Assembly (NCBI RefSeq): GCF_964222135.1
Contig: NZ_CAXQBR010000099.1
Location: forward strand, 1-59,706
Length of the DNA: 59,706 bases
Direction of reading: 5' to 3'
Source of the DNA: Euzebya sp.
GTDB lineage: Bacteria > Actinomycetota > Nitriliruptoria > Euzebyales > Euzebyaceae
The translations under genes and the position numbers were made by a program. The notes beneath the pieces were generated by a model. The model had not been told where the DNA came from and searched no databases. It saw only the letters and a list, made by a program, of their open reading frames with translations. This document shows positions 7,975-17,986 of this stretch, piece after piece (the first letter of the stretch is position 1; every line of letters starts with the position of its first letter).

Positions 7975-10900
7975 TCAGCTGAGGTCGGTCAGCTCGCGGG
8001 TGGCGAGCGCGGCGAGGCGCGTGGTGCCCTGCTCGTCGGCGACCGCGATCGCCCGCTCGAGCCAGGGCTGCCACTCCTCGCCCAGGGACGCCGCGTACCG
8101 GCCGCGGAGGCGGAGGAGCTCGGGCAGGTGCAGCCGCTCACCGGTGATCTCGCTCGTCGCGAGTCCCTCGTCGCACGCGCGCGCCGCCTCGCGGATGCGG
8201 TCGTGGGCTTCGAGCGCCTCGGCGACGTGCCCCTGGTAGGGGACGCGGAGCATGCGCATGCCGACGTCCCACATCCGCTGGACGGCCGTCACCAGGTGGT
8301 CGACCCCGGCGGGATCCCGGTCCATCCGGCCTCGTACCACCCCAGGTACACCTCGATGAGGGCGTCGAGCTGCGGGAACCCGTGGTGGCGGGCGACCTCC
8401 TGCGCGGCCGGGGCGTGCGGTGACAGCGACGCGTCCCAGGTCAGCATCCCCCAGTACGCCATGCCCTGGGTGGCGAAGGTCCGGTCGAACGGGCTCGACC
8501 GCTGGGCCAGGTCGTAGCAGCGATCGAGCCGGGCACGGCCCTCGGGGATCCTGTCGAGCAGGTACAGGTTGACCGCGGAGTGGCACAACGCGGTCTGGAC
8601 CACGTTGGTGAACGGGTAGGTGGTGAGCTCGCGGTCGTCGAGCAGGTCGAGCTGCGCGATCGACTCGTCGAACGCCTCGGCGGCCGCCGGGGTGCGGCCC
8701 TGGTGCCAGCACGTCGTGCCCAGCATCTGCGCACCGGTGGCGATCGAACGGGGATCACCCGCACGCCGGGCGAGGTCCAGGTGCTCCCGCGCGGCATCGA
8801 GCGCGGTGGCGAAGTCGGCGCTCACGCACGCGTCGACCCAGTAGCCCCAGGCGACCGCGTCGGCCTGCGACGCCTCGCCGGTCCGGGCTGCCAGCGCGCG
8901 GACGCGGCGCGTCGACTCGCGGATCCGCTCGCCGGTGTACCCCTCGGTCATGACCTGGAGCATCACCATGCGGGCCCGCACCTCGACCTCGCGGTGCGGG
9001 TCGTCACCGGCCAGCCGGAGCGCCGGGTCCAGGTGCGCCGCGACGTCGGTGAAGGCGTACAGGGCGCCGGCGCGGTCAGCGGCCTCGAGCGCCGCGTCGT
9101 AGGCCCGGTCCGCGTAGCCCAGCACCGCCGCGCGCTCGAAGTGGTGGGCGACCTCGACGACCCGGTCACCGTCGTCCGACAGCACCTCCCCGAAGCGGGC
9201 GTGCAGCCGGGTGCGCCGACCGGGGGGCAGCGACTCGTAGAGGGCATCGCGGACCAGCACGTGGGCGAAGCGGTACCCGAGCACCCCCTCGTCGAGGGAC
9301 ACCAGTCCCGCGCGGGCAGCCGGATCCAACGCGTCGAGGACATCACCGGGCTGCCCCTCGAGGGCACGGGCCACCTCGCCGACGCTGAAGCGACGTCCCA
9401 CGACCGCCGCGGCCTCGAGGACCTGCCGCGTGCGCTCGGGCAGCTCGGCGACGCGCCGTTGGATGATCTCCCGGACCCCGTGGGGCACCTGCGCCGGCAG
9501 GCCCGCGCCGGTCCCGAGGGCGAGCAGCTGGTGGGCGTAGAACGGGTTCCCCTCGCTCCGCGCGTGGAGGACGTCCACCAGGTCGGCGGGTGGCTCCTGA
9601 CCGAGTGCGTCGCGTGCCAGCTCGACGAGCGCACCGCGGTCGAGCGGGTCGAGCGGGACGACGGTGACGCCCCGCTCCCGCACCAGTCCCGCGAGGGTGG
9701 TGGCCAGCGCGTCGCTGCCCTCGGTCGTGGCGTCCCGGTGCGTGCCCACCACCAGGACCGCCGCCGAGGTCACCGTCCCGGCCAGCAGCCGGAGGGCGTC
9801 GAGGGAGGATTCGTCCGCCCAGTGCAGGTCCTCGAGCACCACGAGCGACGGACGGCGCGCGCCGAGCGCGACGACGGTGCGGCTGATGGCGTCCAGGAGG
9901 CGGAACCGGGCGGTGGAGGGGTCTGCCGGCTCGGGCGGCGGCAGGTCGGCCAGCCGCTCCTTCAGCTCCGGGACGACGAGCGCGAGCTCGGGCGCGACGC
10001 CTGCGGTGGCGGTGCGGAGGGCGTCCGCGGGCAGGTCGTCGGCGAGGCTGCGGATGACCTGCACCCAGGGCCACAGGACGGGTGCGCCCTCGGTCTCGAA
10101 GCATCGCCCCCAGCGGACGTCGCCGCCCCCGTCGCGGACCGTCGTGGCCAGGGCCTCGACCAGCCCGGACTTGCCGATCCCGGCGTCGCCGCGGACGAGG
10201 ACCACGCCGCCTCGTCCGCCGGCAGCGCTCGTCCACGCCGTGCGGAGCCTGGCCAGCTCGTCGTCCCTGCCCGCCAGCGCGGTGGGGCGGGCCCCCTCTC
10301 CCGCACGCGGGGCGGCGGAGGACGTCGAGGTGGTCGTGGTGGCGGGGGGCGGTGGGTCCAGGGCCGGGTCCTGGCGGAGCACGAGGTCCTCCAGGCGTCG
10401 CAGCTCCGGACCGGGGTCGAGACCGAGCTCGTCGGCCAGCAGCTCGCGCGCCTCGCGGCAGCGGGCCAGCGCATCGGCCTGACGGCCCGACCGGTACAGC
10501 GCGACGACGAGCAGCTCGCGGAGGCGTTCGCGGAGCGGATCTGCCGCGACCAGCACGTCGAGCTCCGCGACGACCCGGTCGTGGCGCCCCCGGGCGAGCG
10601 CCGCCTCGGCGCGGAGCTCGATCGCCTGGAGCCGGAGCTCGGACAGGTGCGCGACCTCGGCGGCCGCGAACGGCTCGTCGGCCACGTCGGCGAGCGGCGC
10701 GCCGCGCCACAGCGCGAGGGCCTCGTCGACCGCGCGGATGGCGGCCTCGTCGTCCCCAGCGGTCCGTGCAGCCCGTGCCCGGTCGACGAGCCGCGCGAAG
10801 GCCACCGCGTCGATCCGGGAGGGGTCGACGTCGAGCGCGTAGCCGCCGGAGCGACGGACCAGGACGGCGGGTGGCGCGCCGGACGGTCGAGGGGGTTCGA

Positions 10901-11141
10901 GGACCCGCCGGAGGTTCGACACGTAGGCCTGCAGCGACGCCGTCGCCTGCTTCGGCGGCGCCGCGCCCCACAGGTCGTCGACGAGCCGGTCGGCGGGGAC
11001 GGTCTGGCCGGGGCGGATCAGCAGGGCGAGCAGCAGGGCGCGCTGCTTCGGGCCTCCCACGTCGAGCGGATCACCGCCCCGCCGGACCACGAGAGGGCCG
11101 AGGACCTCGAAGGTGGGATCGTCCCACCCACCGCTGTGCAC
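7975..11141 (-). pseudogene. SARP/AfsR-like AAA regulator, frameshifted near its C-terminus
   Basis: These large regulators bind DNA with an OmpR-like winged helix, sense through a BTAD, and hydrolyse ATP in an AAA/STAND module followed by TPRs. All parts are visible: winged helix with LGPLVVRRGGDPLDVGGPKQ, BTAD, Walker A GDAGIGKS (318-325 from the start I use), and a TPR-like tail. The first frame stops at 8289 after EAGWTGIPPGSTTW. Deleting one G near 8318-8322 explains this: restoring it gives WTGDPAGVDHLVTAVQ, which runs on to TRELTDLS at 7975, close to normal length. It is a real frameshift or a sequencing error. I choose GTG 11141 because the upstream frame (from 11198) overlaps a terminator hairpin. 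Confidence 0.8.
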
Positions 11142-11164
11142 CGGCAGAGGATACGCCGCAGCGG

Positions 11165-11199
11165 CGTGGGGGGTCGGCGTTGCCTGCCGACCCCCCACG
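11165..11199 (-). terminator. Strong hairpin terminator after the FAD oxidoreductase gene
   Basis: Two perfect 14-bp arms (11165-11178 and 11186-11199) enclose a 7-nt loop, 7 nt beyond the stop codon of the minus-strand gene ending at 11206. There is no clear T-run. It separates that gene from the regulator downstream. Confidence 0.8.
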
Positions 11200-11205
11200 A
11201 TCGGC

Positions 11206-12621
11206 TCATCCGGTGGCGCACGGAGGGGCCGGGGGGATGTCGAGGGCGTGCTGGAACACCTCGTCCGGGTCGTAGGCGGCCTTGACCCGCCGCAACCGGT
11301 CCCAGGCGTCGTCCGCGAACGCCTGGCGGGTCCGGTCCCGCCGGGCCGCGCCCTCGGTGAAGTTCACGTAGGCGCCGCCGGTCACCCACGGCTCGAGCTG
11401 GGCGCGCAGGCCGCGGAGGTGCGCCTCGACGTGCCGCGCGGCATCGGGCTCTGGGACGGCCGCGAGGACGAACAGCAGCAGCTCGGCATCGCGGTGCCCG
11501 TAGGCGCCGGCGTCCGCAGGCGCCGTGGCCACGACCCCGCCGACGTGTCGGACCTCGCTGAGCACGACCGGTGGGGGTCCGTCCCCGCCGAACGACCCGC
11601 GGACGAGCACGTCCACCACCTCGTCGGACAGTTCGCGGAGCCACTCGGTCGTCGAGGCCGCCGGCGTCGGGTCGAGGGGGTCGTTGCTGATCGCCGCGCT
11701 CTCGGCGAACGGCATCGGGCCGAAGAGGTCCATGGCCGGCTCCGCCCAGGCGCGCCAGGCGTCGATCCACGGCTTCCCCTCGGCCGGGTCGCCGCACCAG
11801 CAGCCGCGGACCATCGCGAAGGACTGCCCGCGGAGGGGCGCGGGGACCTCATCGAAGGGCGGGAAGTTCATCAGCACGACCGAGGTCGTCAGCTCGTCGG
11901 GCAGGTCGGGCACCCACGCCGCCCAGCGGCGGAGCACGTCGTGCGCCATCGCGGCGGGGTAGAGCAGGTTGCCGGCGTAGACCGTCGTGACCTCGACGAG
12001 GTCGATCTCCATCGCGGTGACGATCCCGAAGGCGCCGCCGCCGCCCCGGAGGGCCCAGAACAGATCGGGGTGGCTGGTCGGTGAGGCCTCGACGACCGCC
12101 CCGTCGGCGGTCACCACCTCGAGCCGGCGGACGCGGTCGACGCTGGGGCCGTGCTTGCGGGCCAGCCAGCCGAGGCCGCCGCCGAGGGTGTAGCCGACCG
12201 CGCCGACCCCCGGTGAGGAGCCGAGGAGCGGTGCGAGGCCGTGGCGCTGCGCGGCCTCGAGGACCGGTCCCCACGTGGTGCCGCCGCCGATGGTGGCGGT
12301 GCGGGCCTCGGCGTCCACGGTGACGTCGGTGAGGGGTGACAGGTCCACGAGCAGGCAGTCGTCGGCCGGTCGGGCCACGCCGTGCCCGGTCGCCATGACG
12401 GCGACCTGCAGCTGGTGGTCGCGGGCGGCGACGACGGCGTGGGCGACGTCGCTCGCGGTCGCGGGCCGGACGATCAGCGCGGGGTGCTGGCGGATCGCGG
12501 TGTTCCACGGCTGCGCGGCGGCGGCGAAGGCCTCGGAGCCGGGGAGCAGGACCTCGCCGGCGATGCGTCCTGTGAGGACGTGTGCGGCGGCGACGGCGGG
12601 CTGGTGGGGTGTGGCTGGCAT
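11206..12621 (-). CDS. FAD-linked oxidoreductase, berberine-bridge-enzyme type
   Basis: The 471-residue protein has an N-terminal FAD_binding_4 domain (LIVRPATASDVAHAV, ATGHGVARP with a His at the usual covalent-FAD position, GVGAVGYTLGGGLGWLARK) and a C-terminal BBE domain (YVNFTEGA, then RLRRVKAAYDPDEVF). The family oxidises sugars, alkaloids or polyketide intermediates using O2. The second usual flavin-linking Cys is not evident, so attachment is probably through one residue. The start ATG 12621 is fixed by a strong AGGAGGG Shine-Dalgarno; longer in-frame extensions are not needed. A terminator follows immediately. Substrate is unknown; the nearby AfsR-like regulator is only weak evidence of specialised metabolism. 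Confidence 0.87.
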   Translation of the reverse strand: MPATPHQPAVAAAHVLTGRIAGEVLLPGSEAFAAAAQPWNTAIRQHPALIVRPATASDVAHAVVAARDHQLQVAVMATGHGVARPADDCLLVDLSPLTDVTVDAEARTATIGGGTTWGPVLEAAQRHGLAPLLGSSPGVGAVGYTLGGGLGWLARKHGPSVDRVRRLEVVTADGAVVEASPTSHPDLFWALRGGGGAFGIVTAMEIDLVEVTTVYAGNLLYPAAMAHDVLRRWAAWVPDLPDELTTSVVLMNFPPFDEVPAPLRGQSFAMVRGCWCGDPAEGKPWIDAWRAWAEPAMDLFGPMPFAESAAISNDPLDPTPAASTTEWLRELSDEVVDVLVRGSFGGDGPPPVVLSEVRHVGGVVATAPADAGAYGHRDAELLLFVLAAVPEPDAARHVEAHLRGLRAQLEPWVTGGAYVNFTEGAARRDRTRQAFADDAWDRLRRVKAAYDPDEVFQHALDIPPAPPCATG

Positions 12622-12710
12622 CGGTGTCCCTCCTGGGGCGGGTCGGTGGTGGCGACACCGTGCGACCGGCCGCATGGGAACGGCTTGGCGTCCGCTTGGA
12701 GGGCGCTGGG

Positions 12711-14546
12711 TCAGCGGCGCAGGCGCTCCGGGAGCGCGGACGCGCGGGACACCGGACGAGCGATGGCCTGTGCGAGGGCCTCCTCGGTCGCGACGACGGT
12801 CACCGCGTGCCGGGCGCGGGTGACCGCGGTGTACAGCAGCTCGCGGGTCATCACCGGTGAGCGGTCGCTCGGCAGCACCACGACGACGTGCTCGAACGCG
12901 GACCCCTGGCTCTTGTGCACCGTCATCGCGTGCACGGTCTCGATGCCCGAGATGCGCCGGTGCTCGATCGGCCGGCCCTGCCGCTGGTCGATCGCGATGC
13001 GCAGCCGATCATCACCGCCGCGGACCACGACCCCGATGTCGCCGTTGTAGACCTCGAGCTCGTGGTCGTTCGACGTGACCATCACCGGCCGGCCCGGGTA
13101 CCACTCGGGCCGGCGCCAGGACGGCAGGTCGTGGACCCACCCCTCGATCGCGGCGTTCCACACCCCCACCCCCTCGGGTCCACGGCGGTGGGCGCACAGC
13201 ACCTCGACCTCGAGGGTGGCCGCGAGCGCGGCGCGGACGTCCCCGGCCAGGGCGTGCTCGACGGTCCGGCGGGCCGCCGCGGTCACGACCTGCTGGACGG
13301 GGGCGAGGGGACCGGTCGGGGTCGGCCACTCCCCCGGCCGGTCGGGCACGACCAGGCTGAGCCGGCTGCTGGCGAGGTCCGCGGGGTTCCGGTCCAGCGC
13401 GGCCATGGCACCGTCCACGTCACCGGCGCGGACGGCCTGGGCGAAGCCCGAGATGACCGCGTCGAAGCGGTAGCCCCGGTCCAGCCGGACGACGGCGTCG
13501 GCGAGCCCCCACCCCTCCGACCCGACGATCAGGTCGTCGAGGACGGTGCCGGCCTCCACCGCGGCCAGCTGGTCGGGGTCGCCGACCAGCAGGAGGTTGG
13601 CCGTGGGCGGCACGGCCTCGAGCAGGCGGGCCAGCATCGCGAGGGACACCATCGAGACCTCGTCGACGATGACCAGGTCGTGGGGCAGCGGCGACCGGGC
13701 GTCGTGGCGGAACCGGGTCCGGTTGGGCGTCCAGCCGAGGAGCCGGTGGAGGGTGGTCGGGCGCACCTCGGCCAGCACCTGCGGGTCGACCAGGGCCGGG
13801 TCGAGGGTGGTCGCGGCCTGGTCGAGCGCTTCGCCCAGCCGCGCGGCGGCCTTCCCCGTGGGCGCGGCGATCGCCACCCGCGGGCGGTCGCCGTCGGCGC
13901 GGCGGCCGTGGCTGAGCGCCACCGCGACCAGCGCGGCGACCGTCGCGGTCTTGCCGGTCCCCGGCCCGCCGGAGATCACCGCGAGGCGGCGGGCGAGCGC
14001 CGTGCGGGCGGCGGCGTGCTGACCGGGATCCGATCCCAGCAGGCCCTCGAGCGCACCGACGCCGTCAGGGCCGAGCGCGACCGCCGAGCCGCCGTCGGCC
14101 ACCCGCCGGCGGACCGCGTCGGCGACGGCGTGCTCGTGGCGCCAGTAGCGGTCGAGGTACAGGTGCGTGCCGTCCAGGTGCAGCGGGCTGACCCCCTCGG
14201 GGCCGCCGGTGACCAGCGGCGAGGCACCGACCGCCCGCGTCCACGCGGCGGTGTCGCTCGGCCACGCGTCCGGCGGGAGGTCCACGGCGCGCCCGTCCTC
14301 GTCGGTGACGGTCTCCGCCAGCCGGTCGAGCGCGGCGAAGACGTGGCCGTAGCGCGGCGCCCTGACCGCGAAGGCCGCGGCGAGCAGGGCCGTGGGGTCG
14401 CTCGTGCCGGTCAGCCGGGCGAGCTCGCGCGCGACGTGGATGTCCCCGGCGCTCAGGACGCCGGCGTCGTTGAAGGCCCGCAGGGAGGCGGGGAGCGGAC
14501 CGGCGAACGCGTCGGCGCGGTGCGGGTCCAGCTCGTCCGGTCTCAT
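12711..14546 (-). CDS. recD: Exodeoxyribonuclease V alpha subunit (RecD helicase)
   Basis: This 611-residue SF1B 5'-3' helicase is the third gene of the RecCBD set that resects DNA double-strand ends for RecA loading. Visible motifs include Walker A SGGPGTGKTAT, VIVDEVSMVSLAMLARLL, and the C-terminal TVHKSQGSAFEHVVVVLP with LLYTAVTRAR. The N-terminal ~150 residues (LDRYWRHEHAVADAV) match the RecD N-domain that docks on RecC. The start ATG 14546 overlaps the recB stop (ATGA), so I reject a longer in-frame extension. It is the last gene of the operon; the next minus-strand gene begins about 90 bp later. Confidence 0.95.
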   Translation of the reverse strand: MRPDELDPHRADAFAGPLPASLRAFNDAGVLSAGDIHVARELARLTGTSDPTALLAAAFAVRAPRYGHVFAALDRLAETVTDEDGRAVDLPPDAWPSDTAAWTRAVGASPLVTGGPEGVSPLHLDGTHLYLDRYWRHEHAVADAVRRRVADGGSAVALGPDGVGALEGLLGSDPGQHAAARTALARRLAVISGGPGTGKTATVAALVAVALSHGRRADGDRPRVAIAAPTGKAAARLGEALDQAATTLDPALVDPQVLAEVRPTTLHRLLGWTPNRTRFRHDARSPLPHDLVIVDEVSMVSLAMLARLLEAVPPTANLLLVGDPDQLAAVEAGTVLDDLIVGSEGWGLADAVVRLDRGYRFDAVISGFAQAVRAGDVDGAMAALDRNPADLASSRLSLVVPDRPGEWPTPTGPLAPVQQVVTAAARRTVEHALAGDVRAALAATLEVEVLCAHRRGPEGVGVWNAAIEGWVHDLPSWRRPEWYPGRPVMVTSNDHELEVYNGDIGVVVRGGDDRLRIAIDQRQGRPIEHRRISGIETVHAMTVHKSQGSAFEHVVVVLPSDRSPVMTRELLYTAVTRARHAVTVVATEEALAQAIARPVSRASALPERLRR

Positions 14547-17500
14547 CGGACCCTCCCGCCGGCGGACCGCGCGGCCGGGTCGCGCCCCTCGGCCAGCAGC
14601 CGATCGAGGTCGGTGATCAGCGCAGCGGGTGGTCGCCACCGGAAGACGCCGTGGCGCATGCCGTCGGTGACCGGGGTCTCCGGGCCGACCATGCCCCTGA
14701 CGAAGGCGTAGGCGATCCCGTCGAGGTGCACCGCCGGGTCGTAGCCCGTCAGGCGCCAGCGCAGGTAGCGGTGGAGGGCGACCTGGTAGAGCAGGGCCTG
14801 GAGGGGGTAGTGGTCGGCCTGCATCTCCGCCGCCATGGCCGCCGGGGAGAAGTGCGCCGTGGTCAGCGGGTCGGTGCCGGGCGGGGCGACGCGGTTGGTC
14901 TTGTAGTCACAGACCACGAACGTGGGCGCCGCATCCGGGTCCTGCCGCGGCACGCGGGCGACGAGGTCGACGAAGCCGGCCAGGAAGCCGCGCAGCTCGA
15001 CGTCGCCCATCGCCCGGCGCAGCGCGACGTGGTAGCCGGCCAGCGGGTCACCGGCCGGCAGGTGGTCGGCCAGCAGGTCGGCGATGTCGCCGAGGAGCAG
15101 GCGGTCGACCTGCTCGGCGCGGTCCTCGCCGAGGAGGGGCAGCTCGAAGGCCATCTCGTCGATCCGGTCGCGGCGATCCAGGTCGGCGAGGCACCAGCCG
15201 CCCTCGGCGTCGACGGGGGTGCGGAGGGCCGCGGCCAGGGCCGCCGCCACGACGTCGGCGCCGTCGTCTCCGTCGTCGCCGACGAGGTCGACGGCGTGGA
15301 CGACGGCCTGCTGCGCCACCTCGCGCCGCAGCACCCCGTGGAGGTCGTCGGCGGCGAAGTCGACCCGTTCGAGGACCGCGTGGACCATGCTCCCGACGTC
15401 CGCGCCGCCGCGGAGGTCGCTGAGGGGCACGGGTGCGGCGTCGGCGTGGACGGCGACGACCGCGGCGGGGGCGACGACCTCGTCGGGCTGGTCGTCGGGG
15501 GCGTGCCCTGGCGGCGTGTCGACCTCGCGGACCCCGGCGGCGTCGGCGGCGGCGCTCGCGTCGCCGACGAGCCGGCTGTAGGAGGTCCGCCGCCAGCCGC
15601 GGTCGATGGTCCGGTCGAACCGTCCGAGGACCGGTCGCGACCCGGTCGGCGCGGGCGGTGCCACCGCCGCCACGGGCGTCAGTGCGTCGACCGTCTCGAC
15701 CCCGACGCACCCCGGCGCGGTCGCGGCCAGCGACTCGACCGCGGCGACCGCCTGGTCGGCTGTGGCCACCGCGCCGTCGCGGCCCAGCAGGGCGCCGAGG
15801 GGGCTCTCGGCAGCCCGCTCGGCGGGCGCCCACCAGGTGAGGAGGTGGTGGCGCGCGCGGGTCACCGCGACGTAGGCGAGGCGCCGCTCCTCCTGCTCGG
15901 CCTGCTGGACGTGGATGGCCTTGTGCTGGTGGTAGGCGTCCGAGCGGCTGTCGCCGACGTAGAGGCGCCGGCGACCGGTCGCGTGGTCGTGGTAGCGCAG
16001 CGCCACCGGGTGCTGCCCCACCACGTCCCACAGGAACGGGGCCAGGACGACGCCGAACTCGAGACCCTTCGCGCCGTGGACGGTGGTGATCCGCACAGCC
16101 CCGGAGTCGCGCTCGAGCCGTGTGGCCAGGTGGTCCGGCGGCACCGGGCGGCTGCTGGCGGCGGCCTCGCCCATCCCGGCCTCGAGCCAGGCCACGAGAC
16201 CGGTCGGGCCGCTGCCCTCGTGGGTCGCGTGGGCGTGGAGCAGCTCGCCGACGTGGGTCAGGTCGGTCAGCCGCCGCTCCCCGTCGGGCCGGCCGAGGAG
16301 GCGGGCCCACAGGTCGGTCGCGCCGGCGAGGTGGCGGAACATCGCGGCCACGCCGTCGGTCCGCAGCATCCGCCGCCAGGTGTGCAGGTCGATGTGGAGG
16401 GACTCCCACGCCGCGTCGGTGGCGGTGGCGACCCGGTCCGGCGTCCAGCCGATGAGCGGGCTGAGCGCCGCCAACCGCGCGGCCGCGCCGGAGGACGGCC
16501 GGTCGAGGGCCCGCAGGAGGTGGACCCAGTCGCGCGCGGCCGGCGACGCGAGGACGTCCCCGACGCCGCCGAGCACCGACGTGATGCCCACCCTGGCGAG
16601 GGCGCGCTGGACCAGGACGGCCTGGTGCCGGGTGCGGACCAGCACGGCGATGTCGTCGGGGCCGAGCGGTCGCCGCCCGTCCTCGTCGGCCCCGTCCGCG
16701 CGGGCCGGGTCGACGACGGTGGCGCCGGCGTCGAGCAGCGCCGCGGTCTGGCCTGCGACGTCGGCGGCGACGAAGGCCCGCAGGCTGGTGACCTGCATGG
16801 CCCCCGCGTCGGTCCGTCGGACGGGTGCGTCGTCGCTGACGACGCGGACCAGGACCGGGGGCGCGTCGAGCCCGTCGATGCGGGACGGGTGGGCGGCGGT
16901 GACGGGTGGCAGGGCGATGTCGCGGCCGAGGTCCTGGCCGGCGAAGAGCGCCAGCGCGGCCTCCACGACCGGCGAGTCGGAGCGGTGGTTCACGGCGAGC
17001 GTCTGCGTGGCGTCGGCATCCCCGCGGGCGGTGAGGTAGGCGTTGACGTCGGCGCCGCGGAAGGCGTAGATCGCCTGCTTGGGGTCGCCGACCAGCACCA
17101 GCGCGCGACCGTCGGCGCCGGTCGGGTCGGCGAACAGCGCGGACAGGATCGCCCACTGGGTCGGGTCGGTGTCCTGGAACTCGTCGACCAGGCCGACGCG
17201 GAACCGCGCGCCGGCGCGCTGGGCGGCCGCCGGACCGTCCACGGGGTCGGCCAGCCGGCGGGCGAGGTCGCCGAGCAGGTCGTCGTGGGTGTGGAGCCGC
17301 TGGCGGCGCGTGCGGGCGACGGCCTCGCGGTGGGCCTCTGTCGCCAGCCACGCCCGGACGCCGTCTCGGCTGGTGAGGCCCGGGACGGGGGCCACGTCGA
17401 CGGGGTCCACGGCCATCCCCGCCGCCGCCAGCTGCGGTCCGTTGAGATCGAACCAGGGAAGCAGCCGGCCCGCGGCGGGGTCCTCGGCCACGGCCCGCAG

Positions 17501-17986
17501 GTAGAGGTCGCCGGCGATGTCGGCGGCCAGCTCGGCGGTGTCCTCGAGCAGCTCGCCGGTCGCCGCCGCGCCGATGCGGCCGAGCGCCTCGGCGCCGAAG
17601 GCGTGGATCGTGGTGACGGTGGCGAGGTCGATGTCGGCGACCGCGCGGGCGAGCCGGTCGCGGCGGACGGCCAGCTCCTCGGCGGGGGCGTCGCACACCA
17701 CCCGGTCGACCGGGTCGGCGGCGTCCGGGAGGTCGCCCGCGACCGCTGCGGTCAGCACCTCGAGGGAGCGGTGGAGCCGCGCCAGCAGGCGGGTTCGCAG
17801 CTCACGCGTCGCCGATCGGGCGAACGTGACGACGAGCAGCTCGTCCGCCCGGCACACCCCCTCGGCCAGGTACCGCGCAGCGAGGCCGACGATCGCGTAG
17901 GTCTTGCCCGTGCCCGCGGACGCCTCGAGGGTCACCCGCCCGCGCGGCAGCGGGCCGGCGAGGTCGAAGGGCGTGGGTGCCGCCAC
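14543..17986 (-). CDS. recB: Exodeoxyribonuclease V beta subunit (RecB helicase-nuclease)
   Basis: The 1147-residue protein is the 3'-5' helicase and only nuclease of RecBCD. Helicase motifs are present: LEASAGTGKTYAIVGLAARY at the N-terminus, DEFQDTDPTQW, and TTVHGAKGLEFGVVLAP. The C-terminal nuclease domain keeps its core: GFVDLVARV and VVCDYKTNR, supplying the Asp and Lys of the DYKT site, so nuclease activity is expected. The start is GTG 17986, which shares one base with the recC stop TAG (TAGTG). Length is normal for the family. Confidence 0.96.
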   Translation of the reverse strand: MAAPTPFDLAGPLPRGRVTLEASAGTGKTYAIVGLAARYLAEGVCRADELLVVTFARSATRELRTRLLARLHRSLEVLTAAVAGDLPDAADPVDRVVCDAPAEELAVRRDRLARAVADIDLATVTTIHAFGAEALGRIGAAATGELLEDTAELAADIAGDLYLRAVAEDPAAGRLLPWFDLNGPQLAAAGMAVDPVDVAPVPGLTSRDGVRAWLATEAHREAVARTRRQRLHTHDDLLGDLARRLADPVDGPAAAQRAGARFRVGLVDEFQDTDPTQWAILSALFADPTGADGRALVLVGDPKQAIYAFRGADVNAYLTARGDADATQTLAVNHRSDSPVVEAALALFAGQDLGRDIALPPVTAAHPSRIDGLDAPPVLVRVVSDDAPVRRTDAGAMQVTSLRAFVAADVAGQTAALLDAGATVVDPARADGADEDGRRPLGPDDIAVLVRTRHQAVLVQRALARVGITSVLGGVGDVLASPAARDWVHLLRALDRPSSGAAARLAALSPLIGWTPDRVATATDAAWESLHIDLHTWRRMLRTDGVAAMFRHLAGATDLWARLLGRPDGERRLTDLTHVGELLHAHATHEGSGPTGLVAWLEAGMGEAAASSRPVPPDHLATRLERDSGAVRITTVHGAKGLEFGVVLAPFLWDVVGQHPVALRYHDHATGRRRLYVGDSRSDAYHQHKAIHVQQAEQEERRLAYVAVTRARHHLLTWWAPAERAAESPLGALLGRDGAVATADQAVAAVESLAATAPGCVGVETVDALTPVAAVAPPAPTGSRPVLGRFDRTIDRGWRRTSYSRLVGDASAAADAAGVREVDTPPGHAPDDQPDEVVAPAAVVAVHADAAPVPLSDLRGGADVGSMVHAVLERVDFAADDLHGVLRREVAQQAVVHAVDLVGDDGDDGADVVAAALAAALRTPVDAEGGWCLADLDRRDRIDEMAFELPLLGEDRAEQVDRLLLGDIADLLADHLPAGDPLAGYHVALRRAMGDVELRGFLAGFVDLVARVPRQDPDAAPTFVVCDYKTNRVAPPGTDPLTTAHFSPAAMAAEMQADHYPLQALLYQVALHRYLRWRLTGYDPAVHLDGIAYAFVRGMVGPETPVTDGMRHGVFRWRPPAALITDLDRLLAEGRDPAARSAGGRVR

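Noticed and set aside
11142-11198. Longer start for the SARP regulator at 11198
   Set aside because: It would place the first codons inside a strong terminator hairpin; GTG 11141 gives a family-like N-terminus.
7975-12621. Antibiotic biosynthesis cluster (SARP plus BBE oxidase)
   Set aside because: No polyketide, peptide or terpene synthase genes occur in the window.
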